Source of the DNA: Sphingomonas sp. Mn802worker
GTDB taxonomy: Bacteria > Pseudomonadota > Alphaproteobacteria > Sphingomonadales > Sphingomonadaceae
NCBI RefSeq assembly: GCF_000382485.1
Contig: NZ_AORY01000001.1
Span: 1 to 64,000, forward strand
Length of the DNA: 64,000 nucleotides
Direction: 5' to 3'
Part shown: positions 27,579 through 36,670 of the stretch, one piece after another
How positions within the stretch are numbered: the first letter of the stretch is position 1
Layout of the letters: each line of letters opens with the position of its first letter
Translations under genes and position numbers: made by a program
The notes under the pieces: generated by a model
Told to the model about the DNA's origin: nothing
Databases searched by the model: none
What the model saw: the letters and a program-made list of their open reading frames with translations, nothing else

Positions 27579-29909
27579 GTGAGCGACGGCGACGGCGCAG
27601 CATTCGAGCCTGCAGCGGCGGTTCGCGACAAGGAGCTCCGGCTGGCGCTCGTCTGCTATGGCGGGATCAGCCTGGCGGTCTACATGCACGGCATCACCAA
27701 GGAGGTGTGGCATCTGGCGCGGGCCAGTCGCGCATCGCACGACGGCACACCGGACCTGACCGGCGCCGCACGCGTCTACGCCGATCTGATCGCCGAGATG
27801 CGCGAGGCAGCCGGCATCCGCCTGCGCATCCTGCCCGACATCGTCGCCGGCGCGAGCGCGGGCGGGATCAACGGCATCTTCCTCGCGCAGGCGATCGCGG
27901 CGGGTCAGTCGCTCGATCCGCTGACCGACCTGTGGCTCGATGGCGCCGATGTCGAGCGCTTGATCGACACCGATGCAGCACCGGCCTCGAGGTTCGCAAA
28001 GGTGTGGGCGCTGCCGCTCGCATGGATGGCCGCGGGACGAAGCGCCGAGCAGCTGGATCACGCCGATGAGCATACGCGTGCAGAAGTGCGCACCAAGCTG
28101 TCGCACTTCATCCGTTCGCGCTGGTTCGAGCCGCCGTTCTCGGGATCGGGGTTCACCGACATGCTGCTCAATGCCTTCGCCGCCATGGCAGCGGCTCCGC
28201 GTGGGCCGCGCCTGCTTCCGCCCGGCCAGCCGCTCGACCTGTTCGTGACCGTAACCGATTTCACCGGCCATCCCGAGCGCCTCGAACTTCATTCCCCGCG
28301 CGAGGTGACCGAGACCGAGCACCGACTGGTGTTCCCGTTCAGCGATGGCGGGCGACCGTGCGAGACGCTTGCCGATCCGGCCGAGCTGACCTTTGCGGCG
28401 CGGGCGACCTCAAGTTTTCCGGGCGCGTTCCCTCCGTTGACTGTCGCAGAGCTTGACGGCGCGTTGGAGAAGCGCGCCGCGTCTTGGCCCGGTCGCCGCG
28501 TCTTCCTACGCCGCGTGCTGCCGCGACAATTCGCCGCCAACACCATCAACAAGACCGCGTTGATCGACGGATCGGTACTCGCCAACGCGCCCTTTCGTCC
28601 TGCGATCGATGCGCTGCGCGATCGACCCGCGCGACGCGAGATCGATCGCCGCTTCGTCTACATCGACCCGGCACCGGGCATGAAGTTCCGCCTGTCCGGC
28701 TCGATCGACGGCGTACCGGGCTTCTTTCAGACCATCTTGGGCGCGGTCAGCGAACTGCCGCGCCAGCAGCCGATCCGCGACAATCTTGAGGCACTTGCCG
28801 AGCGGTCGCGCCGGATCGAGCGGATGCGCGCAGTGCTGGAGGCGATTCGGCCCGAGATCGATCGCGAGATCGAGCAGCTGTTCGGGCGAACGTTTTTCCT
28901 CGATCGCCCAACACCTGCGCGGCTGGTGGCGTGGCGCAGGCGGGCGCAGGTGTCCGCCGCCGAACGCGCCGGCTTCTCCTATGCCGGCTATGGTCACCTG
29001 AAAGTGACAAAGGTGGCCGAGTTCATCGCGACGCTGCTTGACGCGGCCGGCGGCGCACCGGGCTCGCATCGCTGGAACAACACGCGCGCACGGATCGATC
29101 AGGCGCTTGTCCGGCGCGGCGTGACTGAACAGGCGGTGTTCAGCGGAGCAGGCAGCGAGCCTGCGGTCGCGTTCCTTCGCACCTTCGACCTCGATTTCCG
29201 CATCCGTCGCCTGCGCCTGCTTGCGCGACGGATCAGCGAAGCCGAAGTTGCCGCCGGCACCGACACATTCGAACCGCTGAGAGAGGCGGTGTACGAGTCG
29301 CTCGGCACCTATCTTGAGGCGCGGCGGCCCCGAAACCATCGCGCGCTACGCACAGCCATCCGCAATGCGCGCAACGATGCCGATGCGTTGCTCGACGCGC
29401 TCGGCGTTTCGCTCGACCTGACGCGGCTCGATGCCGACACCGACGCGCGGATCGCCGCCGCGCTCGCCGGGTTGCCGCGTGAGGTGCGCCGCGCGATGCT
29501 GCTCCATTACCTGGGCTTTCCGTACATCGACGTGGCGACCTTGCCGCTGCTGCAGGGCGAAGGGAACGACGAGTACGATCCGATCCGCGTCGATCGCATC
29601 TCGCCCGACGATGCGCGAACGATCCGTAGTGGCGGCGCGGAGGCGACGTTGAAGGGTATCCAGTTCAACAGCTTCGGTGCCTTCTTCAGTCGAGCCTATC
29701 GCGAGAACGACTACCTTTGGGGTCGCCTCCACGGCGCGGAGCGGATGATCGACATTGCGGTTTCGGCCCTGCCCGCCGGAGCACCGCTGCGACCCGGCCG
29801 CGTCGCTGCAATCAAGCGCGCGGTGTTCCTCGCCATCCTCAACGAAGAGGAGCCGCGCCTCAGCGCCATTCCGACGCTCTTCGACACCCTTCGGCGCGAG
29901 ATCGGCTGA
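27579..29909 (+). CDS. Patatin-like phospholipase-related protein
   Basis: A 776-residue protein. The N-terminal patatin domain has the glycine-rich oxyanion motif CYGGISLAVYMHGI (about 26-39), the nucleophile elbow GASAGG with Ser93, and the catalytic Asp in IDGSVLAN (about residue 330). Long C-terminal helical regions match the large patatin-related subfamily often annotated with DUF3376. It probably hydrolyses acyl ester bonds of lipids in the cytoplasm or at the inner membrane. The GTG start at 27579 is used because the nearby ATG at 27565 reads into a stop. Confidence 0.87.
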   Translation: MSDGDGAAFEPAAAVRDKELRLALVCYGGISLAVYMHGITKEVWHLARASRASHDGTPDLTGAARVYADLIAEMREAAGIRLRILPDIVAGASAGGINGIFLAQAIAAGQSLDPLTDLWLDGADVERLIDTDAAPASRFAKVWALPLAWMAAGRSAEQLDHADEHTRAEVRTKLSHFIRSRWFEPPFSGSGFTDMLLNAFAAMAAAPRGPRLLPPGQPLDLFVTVTDFTGHPERLELHSPREVTETEHRLVFPFSDGGRPCETLADPAELTFAARATSSFPGAFPPLTVAELDGALEKRAASWPGRRVFLRRVLPRQFAANTINKTALIDGSVLANAPFRPAIDALRDRPARREIDRRFVYIDPAPGMKFRLSGSIDGVPGFFQTILGAVSELPRQQPIRDNLEALAERSRRIERMRAVLEAIRPEIDREIEQLFGRTFFLDRPTPARLVAWRRRAQVSAAERAGFSYAGYGHLKVTKVAEFIATLLDAAGGAPGSHRWNNTRARIDQALVRRGVTEQAVFSGAGSEPAVAFLRTFDLDFRIRRLRLLARRISEAEVAAGTDTFEPLREAVYESLGTYLEARRPRNHRALRTAIRNARNDADALLDALGVSLDLTRLDADTDARIAAALAGLPREVRRAMLLHYLGFPYIDVATLPLLQGEGNDEYDPIRVDRISPDDARTIRSGGAEATLKGIQFNSFGAFFSRAYRENDYLWGRLHGAERMIDIAVSALPAGAPLRPGRVAAIKRAVFLAILNEEEPRLSAIPTLFDTLRREIG

Positions 29910-29950
29910 AGGCTGGCCAAAATGCGCCGCGGGCGATAGCGTCGGCGACG

Positions 29951-30274
29951 ATGCAGTTCCTCAAGATCCTGTTCTGGTGCCTGCTGGCCTTCATCGCCGC
30001 GGTGTTCACCTTCGGTAATTGGACCACCGTCTCGATCCAGCTGTTCGGCGACCTGGTCATGGAGATCAACCTGCCCTTGCTGTTGCTGCTGACCTTCCTG
30101 CTCGGCTTCGTGCCGACGCTGGTCTATCAGCATATCGCGCGCTGGCGGTTGCGGCAGCGCCTGGCCGCCGCCGAGCGCGCATTGGCGAGCACGCGCGCGA
30201 TCAGCGAGGCCGCCCTGCCGGAGCCGCTCGCGACAGTTTCAGCGCAAACCGCCGCCACGTCGGAGACGATCTGA
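29951..30274 (+). CDS. lapA: LapA-domain membrane protein (DUF1049)
   Basis: A 107-residue protein with two membrane segments (about 4-24 and 43-63) and a helical cytoplasmic tail, matching the LapA domain found next to pyrF in many proteobacteria. In E. coli LapA works with LapB in controlling LPS synthesis; the same role here is inferred. The ATG at 29951 fits. The stop overlaps the pyrF start (ATGA), so it heads the pyrF-trp run. Confidence 0.85.
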   Translation: MQFLKILFWCLLAFIAAVFTFGNWTTVSIQLFGDLVMEINLPLLLLLTFLLGFVPTLVYQHIARWRLRQRLAAAERALASTRAISEAALPEPLATVSAQTAATSETI

Positions 30275-30948
30275 TGTCGAACCGCATCTTCGTCGCGCTG
30301 GACACGCCCGATCTCGCCCGTGCGCGTGCGGTAGCGCAGAAGGTCCGCCATCACGTCGGCGGCGTGAAGCTGGGGCTCGAGTTCTTCTGCGCCAACGGCC
30401 CAGCCGGCATCCGCGCGATCGAGGAAGCCGGTCTGCCCGTGTTCCTTGACCTCAAGCTGCACGACATTCCCAATACGGTGGCCAAGGCGGTGCAGTCGCT
30501 CGCGGTCCTCAAGCCAGCGGTGCTCACCGTGCACGCCAGCGGAGGTCGCGCAATGCTCGAGGACGCAAAGGCAGCGGCGCATCCCGACACGCGCGTCGTC
30601 GCGGTGACGATGCTGACCAGTCTCGACGAGGATGATCTGGCCGCCACGGGGATCAGCGGCAGCGCGCACGACCACGTTCTGCGTCTGGCCGACCTCGCGC
30701 GCGAAGCCGGGCTGGACGGCATCGTCTGCTCGGGCGCAGAGGTGAAGGCGGCGCATCGTGCCTGGCCAAGGGGGTATTTCGTCGTGCCCGGCGTCCGCCC
30801 CGTGAATGGCGCCGCGGGCGATCAAAAACGCGTGGTGACACCGCGCCGCGCGCTCGACGATGGTGCGTCGATCCTGGTCATTGGCCGACCGATTACGCAG
30901 GCGAGCGATCCCGACGAGGCCGCGCGCGCCATTGCCGCGACGCTCTGA
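30274..30948 (+). CDS. pyrF: Orotidine 5'-phosphate decarboxylase
   Basis: A 224-residue TIM-barrel enzyme that makes UMP from OMP. The catalytic motif FLDLKLHDIPNT carries the Asp-Lys-Asp array. The phosphate-binding loops VVPGVRP and ILVIGRPIT are in place. The start overlaps the lapA stop. It is followed after 5 bases by a small unknown gene and then by trpF. Confidence 0.97.
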   Translation: MSNRIFVALDTPDLARARAVAQKVRHHVGGVKLGLEFFCANGPAGIRAIEEAGLPVFLDLKLHDIPNTVAKAVQSLAVLKPAVLTVHASGGRAMLEDAKAAAHPDTRVVAVTMLTSLDEDDLAATGISGSAHDHVLRLADLAREAGLDGIVCSGAEVKAAHRAWPRGYFVVPGVRPVNGAAGDQKRVVTPRRALDDGASILVIGRPITQASDPDEAARAIAATL

Positions 30949-30953
30949 CCGGC

Positions 30954-31208
30954 ATGGCGGTCGACGATACGGTCACGGTGGCGGAAGACGCCCGCGCGCT
31001 GGTGGCCGCGGTGCGCGAGGCGGCACGGCGTCACAATCTCAGCTGGAACATGCTCGTACCTGATCGCTTCACCCTTAACCACGACGCCGAGGAAGCCGAG
31101 GAGGCCGCCTATGCCGAGATGGCGGCGACCAAGCGTGCGCTTCGCGACCATATCTGCACCGTCTACGGCATCTCGGTCGATGAACTCGCCAGCCTGGCAA
31201 CCCCGTGA
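30954..31208 (+). CDS. Small conserved-looking protein between pyrF and trpF
   Basis: An 84-residue acidic protein with no recognised domain. It looks helical, with a Glu/Ala-rich centre (DAEEAEEAAYAEMAA) and a well-formed start (MAVDDTVTVAEDAR). It fits the pyrF-trpF gap in frame with a 5-base spacing and no clear Shine-Dalgarno, so translation may be coupled. Its position suggests co-expression with pyrimidine and tryptophan genes, but no function can be given. Confidence 0.6.
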   Translation: MAVDDTVTVAEDARALVAAVREAARRHNLSWNMLVPDRFTLNHDAEEAEEAAYAEMAATKRALRDHICTVYGISVDELASLATP

Positions 31209-31259
31209 CGCACGGCGGGGGCTTGGTTGCGCTCGCATCGCGCTGCTAGGAGAAGTGCC

Positions 31260-31898
31260 ATGCACGTGACGGCGAAGATATGCGGGCTCTCCACGCCGGC
31301 GACACTCGATGCGGCCATTGCGGGTGGTGCCAGCCACGTCGGCTTCGTCTTCTTTCCACCTTCGCCGCGCAATCTTTCGTTCGAGCGATCCGCGATGCTG
31401 TCCGAACGCGTGCCCGGCCACGTCGGCCGCGTCGGAATTTTCGTCGACCCCGATGATGAGACGATCGCGCGCGCGGTGCAGTCGGCTCGACTGGCTGCGA
31501 TCCAGCTGCACCGCACGGCGGCGACCAGGGTCGCGCATCTTCGCGCGGTGACGGGAGTGGACACCTGGGCGGCGATCGCGATCAAGACACGCGGCGACCT
31601 CGATCGGGCACGTGACTACACCGGCGCGGCCGATCGGCTGTTGTTCGATGCGAAGACACCCGCCGGCGCGGCGCTGCCCGGAGGCATGGGCGTTCGGTTC
31701 GACTGGTCGCTGCTTGACGGTTTCCGCTCGCCACTCCCCTGGGCGCTGTCAGGTGGGCTCGATGCCGCCAATGTCGCCGACGCGGTGGCGCGTACCGGCG
31801 CCCCGCTGGTCGATACCTCGTCGGGCGTCGAGGATGCGCCGGGTGTCAAGAGCGTGGACAAGATCGCCGCCTTCCTTCAAGCGGTGCGCCGCCTATGA
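31260..31898 (+). CDS. trpF: Phosphoribosylanthranilate isomerase
   Basis: A 212-residue TIM-barrel enzyme of tryptophan synthesis. The N-terminal KICGL motif has the catalytic Cys, and the later LLFDAKTP segment has the catalytic Asp. The ATG at 31260 has an AGGAG site; a longer reading to 31227 is rejected. It overlaps trpB by the ATGA junction. The trpF-trpB-trpA-accD-folC order is typical of alphaproteobacteria. Confidence 0.96.
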   Translation: MHVTAKICGLSTPATLDAAIAGGASHVGFVFFPPSPRNLSFERSAMLSERVPGHVGRVGIFVDPDDETIARAVQSARLAAIQLHRTAATRVAHLRAVTGVDTWAAIAIKTRGDLDRARDYTGAADRLLFDAKTPAGAALPGGMGVRFDWSLLDGFRSPLPWALSGGLDAANVADAVARTGAPLVDTSSGVEDAPGVKSVDKIAAFLQAVRRL

Positions 31899-33145
31899 CA
31901 CTCACCACTGCTCCTGCCGCCGCGCTCAACAGCTTTCGCCAGCAACCTGACGCGCGCGGCCATTTCGGCGATTACGGCGGGCGTTACGTTGCCGAGACGC
32001 TGATGCCGCTGATCCTCGATCTCGAACGCGCGTATCGCGCGGCGAAGGAGGATCCCGCATTTCAGGCGCAATTCGACGATCTGCTCGAACATTATGTCGG
32101 CCGCCCCTCCCCACTCTACTATGCCGAACGACTGACGGAGGCGCTGCGCGAAAGCGCGCCTGCGGGGATGGGTCCGGAAATCTGGTTCAAGCGTGACGAG
32201 CTGAACCACACCGGCGCGCACAAAATCAACAATTGCGTCGGGCAGATCCTGCTAGCGATGCGGATGGGCAAGACGCGCATCATCGCCGAGACGGGCGCGG
32301 GCCAGCACGGCGTCGCGACCGCAACCGTCTGCGCGCGCTTCGGCCTGCCCTGCGTCATCTACATGGGTGCGAAGGATGTCGAGCGGCAGGCGCCCAACGT
32401 GTTCCGCATGAAGCTGCTCGGCGCCGAGGTGCGTGCGGTCGAGAGCGGCGCGCGTACGCTTAAGGACGCGATGAACGAGGCGCTGCGCGACTGGGTCGCG
32501 AATGTCCATGACACCTTCTACATCATCGGCACGGCGGCGGGACCACACCCCTACCCCGAACTCGTCCGCGATTTCCAAAGCGTGATCGGGCGAGAGGCGC
32601 GCGCGCAGATGCTGGTGCGGACCGGTCGTTTGCCCGACCTGCTGGTCGCCGCGATCGGTGGCGGTTCCAACGCCATCGGGCTGTTCCATCCGTTCCTCGA
32701 CGATGCCGACGTACAGATGCTTGGTGTCGAGGCCGCGGGCGAAGGGTTGGAGGGCAAGCACGCCGCCAGCCTTGCCGGTGGCTTCCCCGGCGTGCTTCAC
32801 GGCAACAAGACCTATCTGTTGCAGGACGACGATGGGCAGATCGCTGAGGCGCACTCAATCTCGGCGGGGCTCGACTATCCCGGTATCGGTCCCGAACATG
32901 CCTGGCTGAAGGATATCGGGCGGGTGACCTACACCAGTGTGACTGATGCCGACGCACTCGACGCGTTCCAGCTGCTGTGCCGATCCGAGGGGATCATTCC
33001 CGCACTTGAACCATCGCACGCCATCGCGGCGGTGGTCACGCGATCGAAGCAGATGCGGCGCGATCAGGTGGTCCTCGCCAATCTGTGCGGTCGCGGCGAC
33101 AAGGACATCTTCACGGTGGCCGAGGCACTCGGGGTGGCGATCTGA
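31895..33145 (+). CDS. trpB: Tryptophan synthase beta chain
   Basis: A 416-residue PLP enzyme that joins indole and serine. The PLP lysine lies in [11 protein letters not shown], the phosphate-binding glycine loop is GGGSNAIG, and AETGAGQHG is the substrate-channel motif. It is coupled to trpF upstream and trpA downstream, and the two tryptophan synthase subunits work as a complex that channels indole. Confidence 0.98.
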   Translation: MTLTTAPAAALNSFRQQPDARGHFGDYGGRYVAETLMPLILDLERAYRAAKEDPAFQAQFDDLLEHYVGRPSPLYYAERLTEALRESAPAGMGPEIWFKRDELNHTGAHKINNCVGQILLAMRMGKTRIIAETGAGQHGVATATVCARFGLPCVIYMGAKDVERQAPNVFRMKLLGAEVRAVESGARTLKDAMNEALRDWVANVHDTFYIIGTAAGPHPYPELVRDFQSVIGREARAQMLVRTGRLPDLLVAAIGGGSNAIGLFHPFLDDADVQMLGVEAAGEGLEGKHAASLAGGFPGVLHGNKTYLLQDDDGQIAEAHSISAGLDYPGIGPEHAWLKDIGRVTYTSVTDADALDAFQLLCRSEGIIPALEPSHAIAAVVTRSKQMRRDQVVLANLCGRGDKDIFTVAEALGVAI

Positions 33146-33948
33146 TGTCGCGGCTCTCCGACGCTTTCCGCGACGATCGACCTGCGCTCGTCACCTTCGT
33201 GACCGCAGGCGATCCCGATGTCGCCACGACGGCCGGCGTCCTCGACGCGCTGGTCGCGGGCGGGGCCGATGTGATCGAATTAGGCATGCCGTTCACCGAT
33301 CCGATGGCGGACGGCCCGGCGATTCAGGGGGCGAATATCCGCAGCCTCGCGGGCGGCACGACCACTGCCGACATCATGAACCTCGCGCGCGGCTTTCGCG
33401 AGCGCCACCCGGACGTGCCGGTGGTGCTGATGGGCTACGCCAATCCGATGCTACGCCGCGGTGCCGACTGGTTCGCCGCCGCAGCACGCGAGGCCGGGGT
33501 CGACGGGGTGATCTGCGTCGACGTACCGCCCGAGGAGGACGACGCACTCGGGCCGTCGCTTCGTGCGGCGGGGCTCGATCTCATCCGGCTGGCGACGCCA
33601 ACGACCGATGCGGCGCGGTTGCCGGAAGTCGTGAATAGTGCCTCTGGATTCCTCTACTACGTCTCGGTCGCGGGGATCACCGGGCTGCAGCAGGCGCAGC
33701 AGGGCTCGATTGAGCAGGCGGTTGCGCGGCTGAAGCAGGCGACCGACGTGCCTGTCGTGGTCGGTTTCGGCGTCCGCACTCCTGAACAAGCGCGTGCGAT
33801 CGGCGGCATTGCCGATGGCGTCGTTGTCGGCTCCGCGATCGTCGAGATCGTGGCACAGCACGGCACGCAAGCGCCCGCCCATGTGACGACCTATGTCCGC
33901 GGCCTGGCCGATGCGCTCGCCTCGGCCCGGAAGGAAGCAGTACGATGA
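33145..33948 (+). CDS. trpA: Tryptophan synthase alpha chain
   Basis: A 267-residue TIM-barrel subunit that cleaves indole-3-glycerol phosphate. The family signature VIELGMPFTDPMADGPAIQ has the catalytic acid residues, and GFGVRTPEQ is the phosphate loop. The ATG at 33145 overlaps the trpB stop; the longer reading to 33085 lies inside trpB. It overlaps accD (ATGA). Confidence 0.98.
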   Translation: MSRLSDAFRDDRPALVTFVTAGDPDVATTAGVLDALVAGGADVIELGMPFTDPMADGPAIQGANIRSLAGGTTTADIMNLARGFRERHPDVPVVLMGYANPMLRRGADWFAAAAREAGVDGVICVDVPPEEDDALGPSLRAAGLDLIRLATPTTDAARLPEVVNSASGFLYYVSVAGITGLQQAQQGSIEQAVARLKQATDVPVVVGFGVRTPEQARAIGGIADGVVVGSAIVEIVAQHGTQAPAHVTTYVRGLADALASARKEAVR

Positions 33949-34811
33949 GTTGGTTGAGCAACGTCCGCAATGCCTTGTCCGCGATCGTTCCGGCGGGAAA
34001 GCAGCAGACACCCGAGAACCTGTGGCACAAGTGCAAGGGCTGCGGGATGATGGTGTTTACAAAGGAGCTGGAGGAGAACCTCCACGTCTGTCCGACGTGC
34101 GACCACCACGACCGCATCGGTCCGGCTGAGCGGTTCGCTTATCTGTTCGACGAAGGCAGCGCGCACCCGTTGGCTCCGCCAAAGGCACCGGAGGACCCGC
34201 TCAAGTTCCGCGACTCGAAGCGGTATGTCGACCGGTTGAAGGCGGCGCGTGCCGACACGGGCGAGCAGGATGCGTTCGTCAACGCGCGCGGGTTGATCCA
34301 TGGGTGCAAGGCCGTGATCGGCGTGCAGGATTTCGCCTTCATGGGCGGGTCGATGGGCCAGGCCGTCGGCGAAGCGTTTATCCAAGGCGTCGAGGCCGCG
34401 ATCGCGGACCGTGCGCCCTACATCGTCTTCACCGCGTCGGGCGGCGCGCGCATGCAGGAAGGTATTCTCAGCCTGATGCAGATGCCGCGTAGCACGGTCG
34501 CCATTCAGATGCTCCACGATGCCGGCCTGCCGTACATCGTCGTGCTGACCGATCCGACCTCGGGCGGCGTCATGGCAGCCTATGCGATGCTGGGCGATAT
34601 CCACATCGCCGAACCCAAGGCGACGCTCGCCTTCACCGGCCGGCGCGTGATCGAGAACACGATTCGTGAGAAGCTGCCCGACGATTTCCAGACGAGCGAA
34701 TATTATCTTGAACACGGCATGATCGACATGGTGGTGCACCGCAAGGACCTGCGCGACCGGCTTGCCAGCGTGATAGGCTATCTGTGTGCGGAGCGAAGCG
34801 CGGCGGCGTGA
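33945..34811 (+). CDS. accD: Acetyl-CoA carboxylase carboxyltransferase subunit beta
   Basis: A 288-residue subunit that works with AccA to make malonyl-CoA. The N-terminal zinc ribbon is complete (CKGCGMMVFTKELEENLHVC then PTC), and the crotonase-like body contains FTASGGARMQEG and TSGGVMAAYAMLGD. It is coupled to trpA upstream. FolC follows after a 36-base gap. Confidence 0.97.
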   Translation: MSWLSNVRNALSAIVPAGKQQTPENLWHKCKGCGMMVFTKELEENLHVCPTCDHHDRIGPAERFAYLFDEGSAHPLAPPKAPEDPLKFRDSKRYVDRLKAARADTGEQDAFVNARGLIHGCKAVIGVQDFAFMGGSMGQAVGEAFIQGVEAAIADRAPYIVFTASGGARMQEGILSLMQMPRSTVAIQMLHDAGLPYIVVLTDPTSGGVMAAYAMLGDIHIAEPKATLAFTGRRVIENTIREKLPDDFQTSEYYLEHGMIDMVVHRKDLRDRLASVIGYLCAERSAAA

Positions 34812-34847
34812 GGCAAGCGCCTCGGCCTTACTGACGCGGGAAGATTC

Positions 34848-36173
34848 ATGCCCGATCACGCCCGCTCCGCCGATCCCGCCGTCCAGCGGCAGCTTGATCG
34901 TTTGTGGGCCTTGTCGCCCGGTGCCGATGTGCTCGGGCTCGAGCGGATTACCCGCCTGCTCGCGCGTCTGGGCGACCCACACCTGCGCTTGCCGCCTGTC
35001 TTCCATGTCGCAGGCACGAACGGCAAGGGCTCGACCTGTGCGTTCCTGCGCAACGCGCTTGAGGCGGCGGGCTATCGGGTACATGCCTATACGAGCCCGC
35101 ATCTGGTTCGCTTCAACGAACGGATCAGGTTGGCCGGAACGCTGATAGACGACACCACGCTGGCAGGCTTGCTCGGCGAGGTGCTGGACGTCGCCGAAGG
35201 GATCGGCGCGAGCTTCTTCGAGGTGACGACGGCAGCGGCGTTTCTCGCCTTTGCGCGCGTGCCGGCGGACGCTTGCGTGATCGAGGTGGGTCTGGGCGGG
35301 CGCCTCGATGCTACCAACGTGCTCCCGACCGCAGCGGTGTGTGGCATCGCCGCGCTCGGCATGGATCACGAAGCCTTTCTGGGCGACACGCTGCCGAAGA
35401 TCGCGGCGGAAAAGGCGGGAATAGCAAAAGGTGACGTGCCGCTGGTCACGATGGCCTATCCTGCCGGCATCACGGCGGTGATTGCGCAAAGTGCCGCACG
35501 CGCCGGCGCGTCTTTGTTGCCGCAACAGGCTGCGTGGCGATTTCGGGTCGATGGCGACACGATCGTCTATCAGGACAGCGTCGGTGAGCTTCGGCTTCCG
35601 CTGCCAACCATGTACGGCGCGCATCAGGCCGACAATCTCGCGCTCGCCACCGCGATGCTGCGCCATCAGCGCGCACTCATGGTGCCGAAGGGCACGATCG
35701 CCGCTGCCGCACGGGCGACGTTCTGGCCGGCAAGGCTGCAACATCTGTCGCCCGGCCCGCTCGTTGATCTGATGCCGCACGGATCGGCGGTATGGCTCGA
35801 CGGCGGACACAATGCTTCCGCGGGCGAAGCACTGGCGCAGGCGCTTGGCACGATCAGCGAAGCGGGTGGTGTCACGCTGATCCTGGGCATGCTGGCGAAC
35901 AAGGACGCGCGCGGCTTCCTCTCGCCGCTGGAGCCGCTACTCGACCGCGTGATCGCGGTGCCGGTACCCGATCACGGCTGCCACGCGCCAAGCGAACTCG
36001 CCGACGTTGCTGCTGCGTTCGGCATTCAGGCGAGCACCGCTGCCGACGTGGATGCCGCGATGAGACTGGTCGCCGACATCTTCCGGGTAGAGCCCGGCAG
36101 GACCGTGCTGATCGCGGGTTCGCTCTACCTCGCCGGCGAAGTTCTCGATCTGAATGACGAGGCACCAAGCTGA
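34848..36173 (+). CDS. folC: Bifunctional folylpolyglutamate/dihydrofolate synthase
   Basis: A 441-residue Mur-ligase-like enzyme that adds glutamate to folates and makes dihydrofolate. The ATP-binding loop is VAGTNGKGSTCAFL, and the HAYTSPHL and LDATNVL segments match the family. The C-terminal domain contains LDGGHNASAG. The ATG at 34848 is used. It ends the pyrF-trp-accD run. Confidence 0.95.
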   Translation: MPDHARSADPAVQRQLDRLWALSPGADVLGLERITRLLARLGDPHLRLPPVFHVAGTNGKGSTCAFLRNALEAAGYRVHAYTSPHLVRFNERIRLAGTLIDDTTLAGLLGEVLDVAEGIGASFFEVTTAAAFLAFARVPADACVIEVGLGGRLDATNVLPTAAVCGIAALGMDHEAFLGDTLPKIAAEKAGIAKGDVPLVTMAYPAGITAVIAQSAARAGASLLPQQAAWRFRVDGDTIVYQDSVGELRLPLPTMYGAHQADNLALATAMLRHQRALMVPKGTIAAAARATFWPARLQHLSPGPLVDLMPHGSAVWLDGGHNASAGEALAQALGTISEAGGVTLILGMLANKDARGFLSPLEPLLDRVIAVPVPDHGCHAPSELADVAAAFGIQASTAADVDAAMRLVADIFRVEPGRTVLIAGSLYLAGEVLDLNDEAPS

Positions 36174-36241
36174 CACAAATCTGCGATTGACTTGCAATAG
36201 CGGTTTAACGAGGATGCGTGGACGATAAGGAGTCGCCCGCG

Positions 36242-36667
36242 ATGGCCGTCAACACCATGTCCTCTGTTCTTCCGCGCACCGGTCCGGCTTGTCCCAATGC
36301 GCGGCTGGCGTTGTTCGCGATCCGCCGGATGGGCGCACACGGGCTTGCTGACGCACGCGCCAGCTACGCGCTGTTCACCACCTTTGGCGAAGGATTCCGA
36401 CGACCGTTGATGCTGACGCGAACGATGATGGCGGACATCGCCGCGCATTCGTCGATGCCGGTATCGATCGCGCCATGCTGCTGCGGGCGGATGACCGCGT
36501 CGGAACATGCGCTGCTCACTATCCTCGCACGGGTCGAGGTCGCGCCGGATCAGGCGCGCTGGCTGATGCAGGACCTGCTGGGCCACCGGAACGTGGACGG
36601 CGTGCTGGCAAGTGCCGCCGCGCTCGCCGCCGCCTTTGCCGACGAGGGTCGCCCCGTCACCGCGTGA
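36242..36667 (+). CDS. Small sphingomonad-type protein with a CCC motif (DUF6628-like)
   Basis: A 141-residue protein that resembles a family restricted to sphingomonads, which I believe is DUF6628; the name was not checked. Conserved-looking parts are NARLALFAIRRMGAHGL and IAPCCCGRMTASE, with three adjacent cysteines. The function is unknown; the cysteines could bind metal or sense redox state. The ATG at 36242 has an AAGGAG site 9 bases upstream and is preferred to a GTG at 36218. Confidence 0.65.
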   Translation: MAVNTMSSVLPRTGPACPNARLALFAIRRMGAHGLADARASYALFTTFGEGFRRPLMLTRTMMADIAAHSSMPVSIAPCCCGRMTASEHALLTILARVEVAPDQARWLMQDLLGHRNVDGVLASAAALAAAFADEGRPVTA

Positions 36668-36670
36668 CGA

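Noticed and set aside
33891..35810. 639-codon open frame on the minus strand opposite trpA, accD and folC
   Set aside because: It lies wholly opposite well-supported genes, has a biased Arg/His-rich composition and no domain. High GC makes long antisense frames common.
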